Of a stretch of 64,000 nt of DNA, positions 8,770 to 18,060 are shown piece by piece. The position numbers were made by a program, and so were the translations under genes. Below the pieces are notes generated by a model that did not search any database, was not told the DNA's origin, and saw only the letters and a program-made list of their open reading frames with translations. The first letter of the stretch is position 1. Every line of letters begins with the position of its first letter. The stretch is from Paracoccus laeviglucosivorans (GTDB lineage Bacteria; Pseudomonadota; Alphaproteobacteria; Rhodobacterales; Rhodobacteraceae): positions 33,130-97,129 of the forward strand of contig NZ_FXTK01000017.1 of NCBI RefSeq assembly GCF_900182695.1. Reading direction: 5' to 3'.

Positions 8770-9984
8770 TCAGGCCTTGTTTTCAGCCAGTTCCTTGCAG
8801 ACCGACTTAATCGCCTCGCAACCTTCGCGAACCTCATCGGGGGCCGAGGCGAAGGACAGGCGGAATGTTCCCGGCACGCCATAAGACATGCCGTCCAGCA
8901 GCGCGACACCCGTCTTGCGCAGGATGTATTGCACCAGATCGGCATCGGTCGCGATGACGCTGCCATCGGGGGCTGTCGATCCAAGCAGGGCCGAACAGTC
9001 CGGGAAGATATAGAAAGCGCCGTCGGGCGATACCGCATTCAGACCCGGCGCGTCGGCCAGGATCGTCAGCGCCAGATCGCGACGTTCCTTGAAAGACCGC
9101 GCGAAATCCTCGACGCAATCCTGTGGGCCATTCAGCGCCGCAGTCGCCGCCGCCTGACTGATGGTGCAGGCCCCCGAGGTGCTTTGCGACTGCACGACGG
9201 CCATCGCCTTGATCAGATCCTTGGGCCCCGAACCGTAACCGATGCGCCAGCCGGTCATGGCATAGCATTTCGACACGCCATTCACCGCCAGCGTCCGATC
9301 CGCAAGATCGGGCGCTGCCTGCAGGATATGCGGCGCCGGTCCACCATCGAAAGTCAGCCGGGCATAGATGTCATCCGTCATGATCCAGACATGCGGATGA
9401 TCGCGCAGAACATCCGCCAGCGCAGCAAGTTCGGCCAGATCATAGACCGTGCCGGAAGGGTTGCTGGGCGCATTCAGCATCAGCCACTTGGTCTTTGGCG
9501 TAATCGCCGCCCGCAGCGCATCGGGGGTGATCTTGTATTGCGATGCGGCTTGGGTCAGCAGCGTCACGGGAACGCCACCGCTTAGTTCCACCATATCGGG
9601 ATAAGACACCCAATAGGGCGCGGGAATGATCACCTCGTCGCCCGCTTCAAGTGTCGCGGTCAGGGCGTTGTAAAGCACCTGCTTGGCACCGGTGCTGACG
9701 ATGATCTGATCCAGCGGATATTCAAGCCCGGTATCCAGACTGATGCGAAGCGCCGCCGCTTTGCGCAAGGCGACCGTGCCTTGCGACAGCGGGTATTTCG
9801 TATCGCCCCGCATGATTGCATCAATGGCAGCTTTGGAAATGTGGTCGGGTGTTGCGAAATCCGGTTCTCCGATCGTCATGTCGATGATGCGGCGACCCTC
9901 CTCGCGAAGTTGGTTCAGGATGATGCGAGCGGCAACGCTGGGCGACAGCTTCACCTGCCGCATACGAGCGGAAACGACGGTCAT
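8770..9984 (-). CDS. Class I/II PLP-dependent aminotransferase (aspartate aminotransferase-like)
   Basis: A 404-residue fold-type I aminotransferase. It shows the N-terminal DMTIGEPDFATPDHI, the PLP-contact LNAPSNPSGTVYDLAEL, and the Schiff-base lysine in VNGVSKCYAMTGWRIGYG. The frame is open 55 codons further upstream, but that part lies inside the next gene in another frame; the ATG at 9984 overlaps its stop as ATGA. In the operon it probably transaminates the imported amino acid, giving a 2-oxo acid that could feed the RraA-like aldolase. Exact substrate unknown. Confidence 0.92.
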   Translation of the reverse strand: MTVVSARMRQVKLSPSVAARIILNQLREEGRRIIDMTIGEPDFATPDHISKAAIDAIMRGDTKYPLSQGTVALRKAAALRISLDTGLEYPLDQIIVSTGAKQVLYNALTATLEAGDEVIIPAPYWVSYPDMVELSGGVPVTLLTQAASQYKITPDALRAAITPKTKWLMLNAPSNPSGTVYDLAELAALADVLRDHPHVWIMTDDIYARLTFDGGPAPHILQAAPDLADRTLAVNGVSKCYAMTGWRIGYGSGPKDLIKAMAVVQSQSTSGACTISQAAATAALNGPQDCVEDFARSFKERRDLALTILADAPGLNAVSPDGAFYIFPDCSALLGSTAPDGSVIATDADLVQYILRKTGVALLDGMSYGVPGTFRLSFASAPDEVREGCEAIKSVCKELAENKA

Positions 9985-10661
9985 TTGTAATCTTTCTCCA
10001 GCCGCGCCAAAGCAGCGGCCTGCCAGGGTTTTTCGTAGGTTCCGGCCTTGATGCGTTCCATGCCGCGGGCCTCGGCCTGAGCCTTGGCCTGGGCCAGCTG
10101 CAGCAGGTCTTCGGCATGACTGGCGGGGATGGCCACAACGCCGTCGCAATCGCCCAGCACCACGTCGCCGGGCTGGACCACCAATCCGCCGACGCTGACC
10201 GGCACGTTGATTTCGCCGGGGCCGTCCTTGAAGGGGCCGCGATGCGAAACGCCTCGGGCAAAGCAGGCAAAGCCCGCAGCATCGAATGCCTCGGCGTCGC
10301 GAACGGCACCGTCGATGACGAATCCGGTCACACCGCGTTTCATGGACTGCATCATCATCAGCTCGCCCACCAGCGCATTCGCAACGCAGCCGCCACCATC
10401 GACAACGATGATGTCACCGGGCTGCGCCATGTCGATGGCCTGATGGATCAGCAGGTTGTCACCCGGCCGCGTCTTGACGGTCAGCGCAATCCCCGCGACC
10501 CGCAGGCCCGGCCCGTTCAGCGGCGTCAATCCGACCGAGCCGTAAAGACGACCCATGCAATCGGTGACCTGCGCCACGCCCAGCTTGCGATACGCCTCAA
10601 GCACCTCGGACGAGGTGCGATGGTCTGGTCGCTGCGCAATCCGAAAGCCAATTTTTTGCAT
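9981..10661 (-). CDS. RraA-like / HMG aldolase family protein
   Basis: A 226-residue protein of the RraA and 4-hydroxy-4-methyl-2-oxoglutarate aldolase family. The active-site motif reads FVIDGAVRDAEAF (G-x-x-x-R-D) and the metal-site motif GDCDGVVAIPASHA. Family members include retro-aldol or decarboxylase enzymes acting on oxo acids and inhibitors of RNase E. Because it heads an amino-acid uptake and transamination operon, the aldolase/decarboxylase role is more likely than RNase inhibition. The start ATG at 10661 is preceded by a palindrome that contains its ribosome binding site. Confidence 0.88.
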   Translation of the reverse strand: MQKIGFRIAQRPDHRTSSEVLEAYRKLGVAQVTDCMGRLYGSVGLTPLNGPGLRVAGIALTVKTRPGDNLLIHQAIDMAQPGDIIVVDGGGCVANALVGELMMMQSMKRGVTGFVIDGAVRDAEAFDAAGFACFARGVSHRGPFKDGPGEINVPVSVGGLVVQPGDVVLGDCDGVVAIPASHAEDLLQLAQAKAQAEARGMERIKAGTYEKPWQAAALARLEKDYK

Positions 10662-11021
10662 TTTTACGTTCTCCGATCTCGGAGACGTTGGAACAATTTT
10701 CGTGGATTTGGTGCAAACGATTTAATTTCCTGACCAGATCAGAATAAAATTCGTGCGTAATGATACGGCTGGATCCACAGGCATGAATGAAAGGTTGCTG
10801 CCTTATATTCGATCAGAATGTGGATGCGGCAGGCAGGCCGAATGGACTGTCGAATTTGAACCAGGCTCAGTGATCAACGGCATCTTGGCCTTCAAATGTC
10901 GCGAAATCGACACAGTGCCGACGGAAGTCGCGTAGCATGGGATGACCCAGTATCTCCTTGGGAAGCCGGGCGGTGATGCGTTCGCAATCGCCCCCCGCCC
11001 GCAATGTTGCAGGGGAGCAAG
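10662..11021 (+). other. Gap with no supported gene
   Basis: Apart from the palindrome at 10670-10685 I see no convincing gene here. A short frame at 10753-10935 (+) and a protein-like minus-strand stretch near 10870-11000 have no recognisable family, start signal or neighbour support. The part next to 10661 should hold the promoter of the minus-strand operon; an AT-rich stretch lies at about 10690-10760. Confidence 0.5.
10670..10685 (-). promoter_or_regulatory. Palindrome covering the ribosome binding site of the RraA-like gene
   Basis: TCTCCGA (10670-10676) and TCGGAGA (10679-10685) form a 7-bp perfect inverted repeat with a 2-base spacer. On the minus strand its second arm contains GGAG about 9 bases before the ATG at 10661. 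It may be a small hairpin that hides the ribosome binding site or a DNA operator; the sequence fits both. Confidence 0.4.
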
Positions 11022-11300
11022 ATGAGAATTTCGATTACATTCCGTGGTGACAGCGACCTGAATCCCGCCATTCGACGCGGAATCGAAACCGCAATCCTGA
11101 CCCCGGCCGAGGCCGAGACCTGTGTCTGGATCGGCAATCGCCTGACCTATCGAACCCGGCGACCCCCCGAGGAAGTGATGAGCGACTGGGAAATACACGG
11201 CTTTGGCACGAACGATTTCGCCAGCGTCCATATCGCCCCTTGGGTCGAACGACGATCAAGCGAACCCTGGCCATTCCGCGAGCGGCGCATCCACCGCTAG
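11022..11300 (+). CDS. Small hypothetical protein
   Basis: A 92-residue frame starting ATG at 11022 with a good ribosome binding site (AGGGGAGCAAG) just upstream. The protein, beginning MRISITFRGDSDLNPAI, is rich in charged residues with no signal peptide, membrane segment or motif I know. The start signal is the main support. It could also be a chance frame in GC-rich DNA, as antisense frames overlap it. Confidence 0.4.
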   Translation: MRISITFRGDSDLNPAIRRGIETAILTPAEAETCVWIGNRLTYRTRRPPEEVMSDWEIHGFGTNDFASVHIAPWVERRSSEPWPFRERRIHR

Positions 11301-11449
11301 CCGCCCGGATTCCCTGAACGGCGCGTCATACGCCTTCGGCATGACGAATGCAGCAGACCCGCCCCCTGATGTATCCACAGGGCGAAGTCGGCGGATGCGC
11401 AAGCCTTCTGCTATGAAATCACGACGTTGGTCGGGCAATCGCAGCGCCC

Positions 11450-11845
11450 TCAGCCGCGGTAATCTGCGTCGCTGACCTTTTCCATCCAAGTCACGGCGCT
11501 GCCGTCGATGGTTTCCTGAATGGCGATATGGCTCATGGCGGTATCGGGGGCCGCGCCATGCCAGTGCTTTTCGCCCGCCGGAAACCAGACGACATCGCCC
11601 GCGCGGATGTCTTCGACAGGGCCGCCTTCGCGCTGTGCCAGCCCGCGCCCGAAGGTCACGATCAATGTCTGACCGGCGGGGTGGGTATGCCATGCGGTGC
11701 GTGCGCCCGGCTCGAACGTGACATGCGCCCCGACCGCGCGGCCCGGTGCCTCGGCTGCGAAAAGTGGGTCCAGACGCACCGTTCCGGTGAACCAGTCGGC
11801 GGGTCCGACCGACGAAGGCGTCTGGCCCGAGCGTGTGATCTTCAT
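11450..11845 (-). CDS. Cupin-domain protein (mandelonitrile lyase-like cupin)
   Basis: A 131-residue single-domain cupin. The metal-binding motifs are [17 protein letters not shown] (two His) and a second motif ending [17 protein letters not shown]. The start MKITRSGQ at 11845 has AGGGGGACC before it and was preferred to a longer frame from 11935. Similar small manganese cupins are often encoded beside alcohol dehydrogenases, as here. Some members show hydroxynitrile lyase activity; the natural role is not known. Confidence 0.85.
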   Translation of the reverse strand: MKITRSGQTPSSVGPADWFTGTVRLDPLFAAEAPGRAVGAHVTFEPGARTAWHTHPAGQTLIVTFGRGLAQREGGPVEDIRAGDVVWFPAGEKHWHGAAPDTAMSHIAIQETIDGSAVTWMEKVSDADYRG

Positions 11846-11906
11846 GTGGTCCCCCTGATTGCAGCTTGGATGGGGGCGGCAGATCGCGCCGCCCCGGTGA
11901 TGGTCA

Positions 11907-12953
11907 TCACCCCATCGTGGCGATGTCCATGACAAAGCGATATTTCACATCGCCCCGGATCATCCGTTCATAGGCCGGCTCGATCCCGTCGGCGCGGATC
12001 ATCTCAATATCCGACACGATGCCATGCTGGGCACAGAAATCCAGCATCTCTTGCGTCTCTGGGATGCCGCCGATCATCGAACCGGCAAGGCTGCGGCGCT
12101 TCATGATCAGGTTGAACACATTGGGCGACGGATGCGGCGATGCGGGCGCCCCGACCAGCGCCATGGTGCCGTCGCGCTTAAGCAGCGTCAGGAACGCATC
12201 CAGATCATGCGGCGCAGCCACAGTGTTCAGGATGAAGTCAAAACTTTTCACATGCGCCGCCATTTCGGCGCGGTTGCGCGACACGACCACCTCATCGGCG
12301 CCAAGCGCCTTGGCATCGTCCCGCTTGCTTTCCGAGGTGGTGAAGGCCACGACATGCGCGCCCATGGCATGGGCCAGTTTCAGCCCCATATGCCCCAGAC
12401 CACCGATACCGACGACACCGACCTTTTTGCCGGGACCGGCACCCCAATGGCGCAGCGGCGACCAGGTGGTGATACCCGCGCAAAGCAGCGGCGCCACGGC
12501 GGCCAGCTGATCCTCGGGATGGGTGATTTTCAGCACATAGCGTTCATGCACCACGATCGCCTGCGAATAGCCGCCCAGTGTATGGCCGGGCGCGTCCGCG
12601 GTCGGACCGTTATAGGTGCCGATCATGCCGTCGCAGTAATTTTCCAGCCCATCATCGCATTCCGCGCAGTGCTGGCAGCTATCGACAATGCACCCGACAC
12701 CGACCAGATCGCCGACCTTGTGGCGTGCGACATGCCCCCCCACCGCCGCAACGCGCCCCACGATCTCATGACCCGGCACGCAGGGATACAGCGTCCCCGC
12801 CCATTCGCTGCGGGCCTGATGCAGGTCCGAGTGGCAGATTCCGCAATAGGCGATCTCGATCCGCACATCGTGGTCCCCCACGTCGCGGCGGCTGATCTGC
12901 ATTTGCGCCAGCGGCTGGTCGCCCGCGGATGTGCCATAAGCAAGAATGGTCAT
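11907..12953 (-). CDS. Zinc-dependent NAD(P) alcohol dehydrogenase (YahK/cinnamyl type)
   Basis: A 348-residue medium-chain dehydrogenase. The catalytic zinc motif is [15 protein letters not shown] with PGHEIVGRV, the structural zinc cysteines lie in [15 protein letters not shown], and the nucleotide-binding motif is [16 protein letters not shown]. This pattern fits YahK-like, broad-substrate aldehyde reductases. The frame runs open upstream to 13277, but the ATG at 12953 ([15 protein letters not shown]) gives the standard N terminus. Probably co-transcribed with the cupin gene 61 bases downstream. Substrate unknown; NADPH preference is usual for the group. Confidence 0.93.
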   Translation of the reverse strand: MTILAYGTSAGDQPLAQMQISRRDVGDHDVRIEIAYCGICHSDLHQARSEWAGTLYPCVPGHEIVGRVAAVGGHVARHKVGDLVGVGCIVDSCQHCAECDDGLENYCDGMIGTYNGPTADAPGHTLGGYSQAIVVHERYVLKITHPEDQLAAVAPLLCAGITTWSPLRHWGAGPGKKVGVVGIGGLGHMGLKLAHAMGAHVVAFTTSESKRDDAKALGADEVVVSRNRAEMAAHVKSFDFILNTVAAPHDLDAFLTLLKRDGTMALVGAPASPHPSPNVFNLIMKRRSLAGSMIGGIPETQEMLDFCAQHGIVSDIEMIRADGIEPAYERMIRGDVKYRFVMDIATMG

Positions 12954-13163
12954 AGGATTTCCTTTCGCTTGCGTTCCGACGGCAGAAAGCTGGCAAAGCT
13001 CGTTTCGTTCTGCACGGCGCTGACATAGCACGTCTATGTGACGCAAGAACCGCGCGTTTTCGGCGCATGTCAAGGTCAGGGCCGGCGGCGCATGGAAATC
13101 GGATCGTTGACCCATGCGGGAAAACTTGATCCACTTTTCCTTATCCCACACGGAGCGCGTGAC

Positions 13164-13373
13164 ATGACCGACGCAGTGAAAGGCCCGGCATCCTATTTCC
13201 CGTCGATCGAGGCGAAATATGGTCGTCCCATTCAGGACTGGAAGGACATGATCCGGGCAAGGCCGACCCAAAAGCATATGGAGCTAGTCGCCTGGCTCAA
13301 GCAGGAACACGGGCTGGGGCATGGACACGCCAACGCGCTGGTGGCTGATACTTTGCGGTCCGAAAAGGACTAG
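13164..13373 (+). CDS. DUF4287 small protein
   Basis: A 69-residue protein beginning MTDAVKGPASYFPSIEAKYG, with the diagnostic VAWLKQEHGLGHGHANALVA of DUF4287. No function is known for the family; members are small and soluble. The ATG at 13164 follows CGGAGCG. It diverges from the alcohol dehydrogenase gene and ends about 80 bases before a strong hairpin. Confidence 0.8.
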   Translation: MTDAVKGPASYFPSIEAKYGRPIQDWKDMIRARPTQKHMELVAWLKQEHGLGHGHANALVADTLRSEKD

Positions 13374-13454
13374 CGCCGATCACGCCACGGAAGTTGGATC
13401 ACCGGCCAAGCATTGTCGCGACGATGCTTCACATTCCCAGCCATGCCCGACTTT

Positions 13455-13486
13455 GACAGACCGGCACCCGAAAGCGCCGGTCTGTC
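13455..13486. terminator. Bidirectional-type terminator hairpin
   Basis: An 11-bp perfect stem (GACAGACCGGC at 13455-13465, GCCGGTCTGTC at 13476-13486) with a 10-base loop sits between convergent genes, the DUF4287 gene on the plus strand and the TerC gene on the minus strand. CCTTTA follows on the plus strand, so it probably ends plus-strand transcription and may also act on the other. Confidence 0.7.
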
Positions 13487-13488
13487 CT

Positions 13489-15054
13489 TTATGCAATTGC
13501 GCTGCGCGAGGCGCGGATGGTTTCGATGGCGCGGCCTTCCATGCGGATCACCTCGAATGTCAGTTCGCCCGCGCGGATCACCTCGCCCTGTTCGGGCAGG
13601 CGGCCTAGCGTCCACAGGATATAGCCCGCCAGCGTCGAATAACGCTCGGCCGAATCCTGCAAGTCGGCCTTCAGCAGATCGGCGGCACGGCGAATGTCCA
13701 TCCAGCCGCTGACCAGCCACGAGCCGTCCTCGTTCTCCTCGGCCAGCATCGGCTCTTCGCCTTCGTCGGGGAATTCGCCTGCGATGGCCTCCAGAATGTC
13801 GGTGGGCGTGGCAATGCCTTCCAGCGCACCGAATTCATCGACGATGACGGCAAGTTGCACCGGGGATTTTCGCAACTGCTCCATCAGGCGCAGCGCGCTT
13901 AGGCTTTCATGCACCACCAGCGGCTCGCGGACCGAGTTCTGCAGGTCGATGCGCCCTTGGGTCATCAGGTCGCGCAGGATGTCCTTGGCCAGCGCGACGC
14001 CCACGAATGCCTCAAGACTGCCGCGCGCCAGCAGGAAACGCGAATGGCCTTGCGTCAGGATCTGTTCGCGCAAGCTCGCCTCATCCGCGTCCAGATCCAG
14101 CCAGTCCACCTCGCCGCGCGGCGTCATGACCGAGGTGGCGGGACGGTCGGCCAGCGTCAGGACGGAACGGATCATGTCCTTTTCCTCGGGGCCGAAGATC
14201 GCCTGCTGTTCGGCCTGCTGGGCGATGGCATCAGCGGCGCCGCCCAACTCCTCGCCCCGGCTGCCGCCCAGCATCCGCAGCACCGCGCCCGCCGTGCGAT
14301 CACGCAGATCGCCGGTGGTCAGCACCCGCTCGCGGTTGCGGCGCGCGATCTGATTCAGCGCCTCGATACCCACCGAGAAGCCGATGGCCGCATACAGATA
14401 GCCCTTGGGAATGTGGAAGCCGAACCCTTCGGTGATCAGCGAAAAGCCAATCATCATCAGGAACCCAAGACACAGGATCACCACCGTCGGGTGGCGCGAC
14501 ACAAAAGCCATCAGCGGCTTTGCCGATAGCATCATCACGCCCACGGCCACGATCACGGCGATCATCATCACCGACAGATGTTCGACCATACCGACCGCCG
14601 TGATCACGCTGTCCAGCGAAAACACCGCATCCAGCACGACGATCTGCACCAGAACCTGCCAGAAGACGGCATGGACGGGGTTCGCTTCCTGATGGTGAGA
14701 CGAGCCCTCCAGCCGTTCGTGAAGCTCCATCGTGCCCTTGAACAGCAGGAAAAGCCCGCCGAAAATCAGGATCAGGTCGCGCCCCGAGAAGGGGTGCCCA
14801 AACAGGCTGAACAGCGGCTGCGTCAACGTCACGATCCACGCGACCGAGGCCAGAAGGCCAAGCCGCATCAGCAGCGCCAGCGTCAGGCCGATCATCCGCG
14901 CGCGGTCGCGCTGATGCGGTGGCAACTTGTCGGCCAGCACGGCGATAAAGACCAGGTTGTCGATGCCCAGAACGATTTCAAGCACGATCAGCGTGGCAAG
15001 TCCGGCCCAGGCAGCGGGATCGGACATCCATTCGAATAGCACGGGAAACTCCAT
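13489..15054 (-). CDS. TerC-family membrane protein with CBS pair and CorC/HlyC domain
   Basis: A 521-residue protein in three parts: an N-terminal TerC domain of about 230 residues with multiple membrane segments ([20 protein letters not shown], and [19 protein letters not shown] with the conserved acidic residues), two CBS motifs ([20 protein letters not shown] onward, and [20 protein letters not shown]), and a C-terminal CorC_HlyC transporter-associated domain. This is the YoaE/YegH architecture. TerC proteins are linked to manganese or other metal efflux, also at membrane-protein insertion sites. It is the last gene of a probable sigma-factor operon, one base after exoD. Confidence 0.92.
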   Translation of the reverse strand: MEFPVLFEWMSDPAAWAGLATLIVLEIVLGIDNLVFIAVLADKLPPHQRDRARMIGLTLALLMRLGLLASVAWIVTLTQPLFSLFGHPFSGRDLILIFGGLFLLFKGTMELHERLEGSSHHQEANPVHAVFWQVLVQIVVLDAVFSLDSVITAVGMVEHLSVMMIAVIVAVGVMMLSAKPLMAFVSRHPTVVILCLGFLMMIGFSLITEGFGFHIPKGYLYAAIGFSVGIEALNQIARRNRERVLTTGDLRDRTAGAVLRMLGGSRGEELGGAADAIAQQAEQQAIFGPEEKDMIRSVLTLADRPATSVMTPRGEVDWLDLDADEASLREQILTQGHSRFLLARGSLEAFVGVALAKDILRDLMTQGRIDLQNSVREPLVVHESLSALRLMEQLRKSPVQLAVIVDEFGALEGIATPTDILEAIAGEFPDEGEEPMLAEENEDGSWLVSGWMDIRRAADLLKADLQDSAERYSTLAGYILWTLGRLPEQGEVIRAGELTFEVIRMEGRAIETIRASRSAIA

Positions 15055-15055
15055 A

Positions 15056-15721
15056 TCAGGAAATAAGGCGCAGGGCGAATTGCGCGATCAGGTGGATGCT
15101 GGCGATGGTGACGCCCGCCATCAGCGTCACGCACAGGATCGAGGCGACCCAGCCGATCAGCGTCCACAGCCCGTCGCGGGCCACGGCGGCCAGTGCCAGA
15201 AGGCACATGCAGGCGGCGGGCGGGATATTGCCCAGCGGGATCGGCAGGATCAGGATCAGCGACAGCAGGACGCAAAGCGCGCCCGAAATGCGCAGGGCCA
15301 GGGGCGAGGCAAGTGCGTCAAGGCGCGGATGCAGGATGCGTTCGACCCGTCGCAGCATGGGCAGCGAATGGCGCGCAATGGTCTGGAACATGGATTGCGA
15401 CAGACCGCGCCGGGTAATGACGGCGGGAAAGCGCGGCGGTCGGCCCAGCATCAGCGCCGCCGCCAGATACAGCATCGGCAGGCCCAGCACGACGGATGAG
15501 CCGGGCGGGTTCGGCAGTATATTCAGAATGCCGAATACCAGAAGCAGCGCCAATGTGGCGCGGCCTTCGAACCATTCGATCAGGCGGGCGACGGAAATGC
15601 GATCCTTGCCCGGTGCTGCGGCCAGCTGTTCGATCAGGACCGACAGCGGCAGCCGACTTCGGTCCTCCTCCGGCGCACCGGAGGAGGGGGTTTCCGACGA
15701 AGGGAGGAGCATGTCCCTCAT
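15056..15721 (-). CDS. exoD: ExoD-family membrane protein
   Basis: A 221-residue inner-membrane protein with [30 protein letters not shown] segments (about residues 56-80) and the C-terminal [15 protein letters not shown] motif of ExoD, named for exopolysaccharide and alkali-sensitivity phenotypes in Sinorhizobium. Biochemical role unknown. Its start overlaps the DUF2076 stop by one base (TGATG) and its stop is one base from the TerC start. A perfect 10-bp inverted repeat with a 4-base loop (15664-15687) lies in its first codons and could fold in the mRNA. Confidence 0.88.
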   Translation of the reverse strand: MRDMLLPSSETPSSGAPEEDRSRLPLSVLIEQLAAAPGKDRISVARLIEWFEGRATLALLLVFGILNILPNPPGSSVVLGLPMLYLAAALMLGRPPRFPAVITRRGLSQSMFQTIARHSLPMLRRVERILHPRLDALASPLALRISGALCVLLSLILILPIPLGNIPPAACMCLLALAAVARDGLWTLIGWVASILCVTLMAGVTIASIHLIAQFALRLIS

Positions 15722-16242
15722 CAGAAATCGTCACCGCCATCGTCGAAACCGGCATCTTCATAGCCGAGATCTTCGTCTTCTTCGTCCTGAGGTGCGGCCT
15801 CTTCGGCCGAGGCTTCGCCGGCGAACATCGACCCGATGGCATTGCCCAGAAGCACGCCGCCCGCGACCCCCATCGCGGTCTGCGCCGCACCGGCCAGAAA
15901 ACCCCCGCCCTGTGCCTGTTGCATCTGACCGCCGGGCATCATGCCCGGTTGCTGGCGCTGAACGCGCGGCACGGACGAACTACCGCCCATCAGGCGCGAC
16001 AGAAAGCCGCCCTGGGGCTGGCTGGCCTGCGTCTCAAGTTCCTCGATGCGCTGCTGGGCCATGTTCAGCGCATGTTCCTGCATGATGACGGTCTGCGCCA
16101 TGTAATAGGGCGCAGACGGTTGGCGGGCCACGGTGTCGCGGATGAACGCCTCGGCCTCGCCGTCGCGGGCTGGCGTCTGCCGCTCGACATGGGCGAGTTT
16201 ACCGAACAGGTCCTGAATGGCCTGGCGATCATTGTGATCCAT
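15721..16242 (-). CDS. DUF2076 protein
   Basis: A 173-residue protein of DUF2076. The N-terminal helical part starts MDHNDRQAIQDLFGKLAHVE and includes APYYMAQTVIMQEHALNMAQ. A Gln/Gly/Met-rich linker follows, then a short glycine-rich segment (AGGVLLGNAIGSMFAG) that may touch a membrane, and a very acidic tail with EDEDLG and DDGGDDF. Function unknown; the family is described as periplasmic ligand-binding sensor-like. Here it lies directly downstream of a sigma/anti-sigma pair. Confidence 0.82.
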   Translation of the reverse strand: MDHNDRQAIQDLFGKLAHVERQTPARDGEAEAFIRDTVARQPSAPYYMAQTVIMQEHALNMAQQRIEELETQASQPQGGFLSRLMGGSSSVPRVQRQQPGMMPGGQMQQAQGGGFLAGAAQTAMGVAGGVLLGNAIGSMFAGEASAEEAAPQDEEDEDLGYEDAGFDDGGDDF

Positions 16243-16256
16243 AGGGAATTGGTCCT

Positions 16257-17003
16257 TCAGTTGGTGGGGAGGGAGCCGAGCAAACGCTCGGCAGTGTCTG
16301 CCAGATGCGCGGGATCGTCCCGCGCACCCAGCACATGGGCCACGCCGTCATGCGTGATCCATGCGATGCCGGTTTCCCCGGCATACGTCGTGCCAGCCCC
16401 GTCGCCACCGTCTGCGCGGACGATGAACAACGACAGGCGGCCATGTTCGGGCGTATCAAGGATCATCTCGACGCCCGGCCCTTGCAGCGATGGAAAGACC
16501 TGCACGTCGCGCGGCGTCCAGCGGGCGGGCATCTGCGGCAGTGCAAGCCCGGTCAGCGCCCGGATTTCGGCCGCGTCCACATCCGGCGCTTCGGGCTGGG
16601 ACAGCATCGCCAGCCGCAAATCGCTGGCATCGCGCGCAGCAAGGGCGCTTTTGACGAAGGCGGGCGGCGGGGTCGAAGCCGCGCCTTCGCGCAGGCCGAC
16701 CGGCCCCAATGCCAGCCAAAGCGCCGCCACGGTCGCGGCAATCGCCGCCGAGGGCAGCCCGACACCCAACCAGCGCGGCGCGATGGCGCGTTCCAGCCTG
16801 CGGGCCTCGCGCCGGTCGCAGCGGAGCGGATCGGGCAGTGCCAGAGCCAGCCGAAGCTGGTTGCGGCGGTGGATGTCGGTCATCACGCGAGCCGCATCGG
16901 CGGGATGGTCGCCCAGCCATTCTTCGACCGCGTTGCGTTGCCACGGATCAAGCTGACCATCGACATAGGCATCCAGATCGTCCTGATTGACCTTAGCTTT
17001 CAT
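16257..17003 (-). CDS. Putative anti-sigma factor, single-pass membrane protein
   Basis: A 248-residue protein with a cytosolic N-terminal helix bundle (DDLDAYVDGQLDPWQRNAVE, typical of anti-sigma domains), one membrane segment near residues 85-105 (LPSAAIAATVAALWLALGPV) and a periplasmic C-terminal domain. The zinc-binding HxxxCxxC motif of many anti-sigma factors is absent, so control is not by the ChrR/RsrA redox mode. The ATG at 17003 overlaps the sigma gene by 11 bases, the classical cotranscribed arrangement; a longer frame to 17084 was rejected as it lies within that gene. Confidence 0.85.
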   Translation of the reverse strand: MKAKVNQDDLDAYVDGQLDPWQRNAVEEWLGDHPADAARVMTDIHRRNQLRLALALPDPLRCDRREARRLERAIAPRWLGVGLPSAAIAATVAALWLALGPVGLREGAASTPPPAFVKSALAARDASDLRLAMLSQPEAPDVDAAEIRALTGLALPQMPARWTPRDVQVFPSLQGPGVEMILDTPEHGRLSLFIVRADGGDGAGTTYAGETGIAWITHDGVAHVLGARDDPAHLADTAERLLGSLPTN

Positions 17004-17520
17004 GCCTGTCTCCGTTCTGGACCAGCCGCAGCGGGGTGCGGGTTCCGTCCTCATAGGCGCGCAGGGCGGCGCGGGCGCGGGCAAGTCGCGACATCAGCGT
17101 GCCCTGCGGGATATGCAAAAGCGCCGCCGCCTCGGCATAGGACATTTCTTCGACCGCGATCAGGTGCAGCGCCTCGCGCTGTTCGGTGGGAAGCAGAAAG
17201 AACGCGGCGCGGACCTGTTCCAGCCGCACCGCCATTTCCTGCGAGGCGGGCACCTGCGTGTCGATGAAACCCGCAAAATCCGCTTCGCGCCGCGCCCGCG
17301 CACGCTGGCTGCGCTTGCCGTCGATAAAGGCATTGTGCAGGATCGACATCAGCCACCCTCGCACCGGACGCGACGGGTCCAGCGTCGCGCGGTGTTCATG
17401 CGCGCGCAGGAACGCTTCCTGCAGCAGATCGTCGGCATCGGGTTCGTTACGCGCCAGCACCAGCGCATAGCGCCGCAGACGCGGCAGCAGGTCCAGAATT
17501 TCTCGGGTTCGTTTCGGCAT
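16993..17520 (-). CDS. ECF-family RNA polymerase sigma factor
   Basis: A 175-residue sigma-70 factor with only region 2 (YALVLARNEPDADDLLQEAF, and PVRGWLMSILHNAFID) and region 4 (LPTEQREALHLIAVEEMSYA, then LLHIPQGTLMSRLARAR). An ATG at 17520 is preferred over an in-frame TTG at 17529. It is the first gene of a run of five closely spaced minus-strand genes, so it likely controls its own operon. The upstream 210 bases should hold its promoter; I could not assign -35 and -10 elements with confidence. Confidence 0.92.
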   Translation of the reverse strand: MPKRTREILDLLPRLRRYALVLARNEPDADDLLQEAFLRAHEHRATLDPSRPVRGWLMSILHNAFIDGKRSQRARARREADFAGFIDTQVPASQEMAVRLEQVRAAFFLLPTEQREALHLIAVEEMSYAEAAALLHIPQGTLMSRLARARAALRAYEDGTRTPLRLVQNGDRHES

Positions 17521-17730
17521 CTTGATCAATATACGAAGCCGAAGGCCGGACTAATCCATCCGACGCGAATTTTTTTGCAGGCACACCAGCCGATCGGGTG
17601 CCGCGGCACTGATGCGCAAGCGCAATGGCCGGATATTCGATCATCTAGATCAGCGCCGTCATAAACCTGCCTGTCATGCAGCGCTGGCAATATGTCAGCA
17701 TCCGTAGCTTATCAGCAAATGGCCTGACCT

Positions 17731-18060
17731 ATGACCAATCTTCCGCTTGTTGGAATTGCGATCACCACCCGGAACCTGCCTGAATATCGCGACTTCCTGA
17801 TGAACGACCAACGCGATCTGGAACTTCAGGATTTTTGCAATGCCGATCTGCTGAACGGCGACTGGCGCGGGGTGGCCGATACCGCCAAGGCCCAGCTTGC
17901 GGGTTATACCGGCCGTCTGGGCATTCACGGGCCATTCTGGGGCCTGAACATCGCCAACCCCGATACCGAGATGGGCTATCTGGTCCGCCGCAAGCATCTG
18001 CAGGGGCTGGAGGTCTGCGAATATCTGGGCGCGACGCAGATGGTCATCCATTCACCCTAT
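17731..18060 (+). pseudogene. N-terminal fragment of a sugar-phosphate isomerase/epimerase (TIM barrel)
   Basis: About 110 codons from an ATG at 17731 encode the first third of a xylose-isomerase-like TIM barrel: VGIAITTRNLPEYRDFL, GRLGIHGPFWGLNIANPD and YLGATQMVIHSPY. The homology stops at HSPY (18049-18060). The same frame then runs into antisense LysR sequence and closes at 18285 after low-complexity residues. A full enzyme would need well over 100 more residues, so this is a truncated remnant. The junction is abrupt with no insertion sequence. Confidence 0.8.

Noticed and set aside
10753..10935. 60-residue plus-strand frame in the gap after the RraA-like gene
   Set aside because: GTG start without a good ribosome binding site and no known family; it contains two Cys close together but nothing else to support it.
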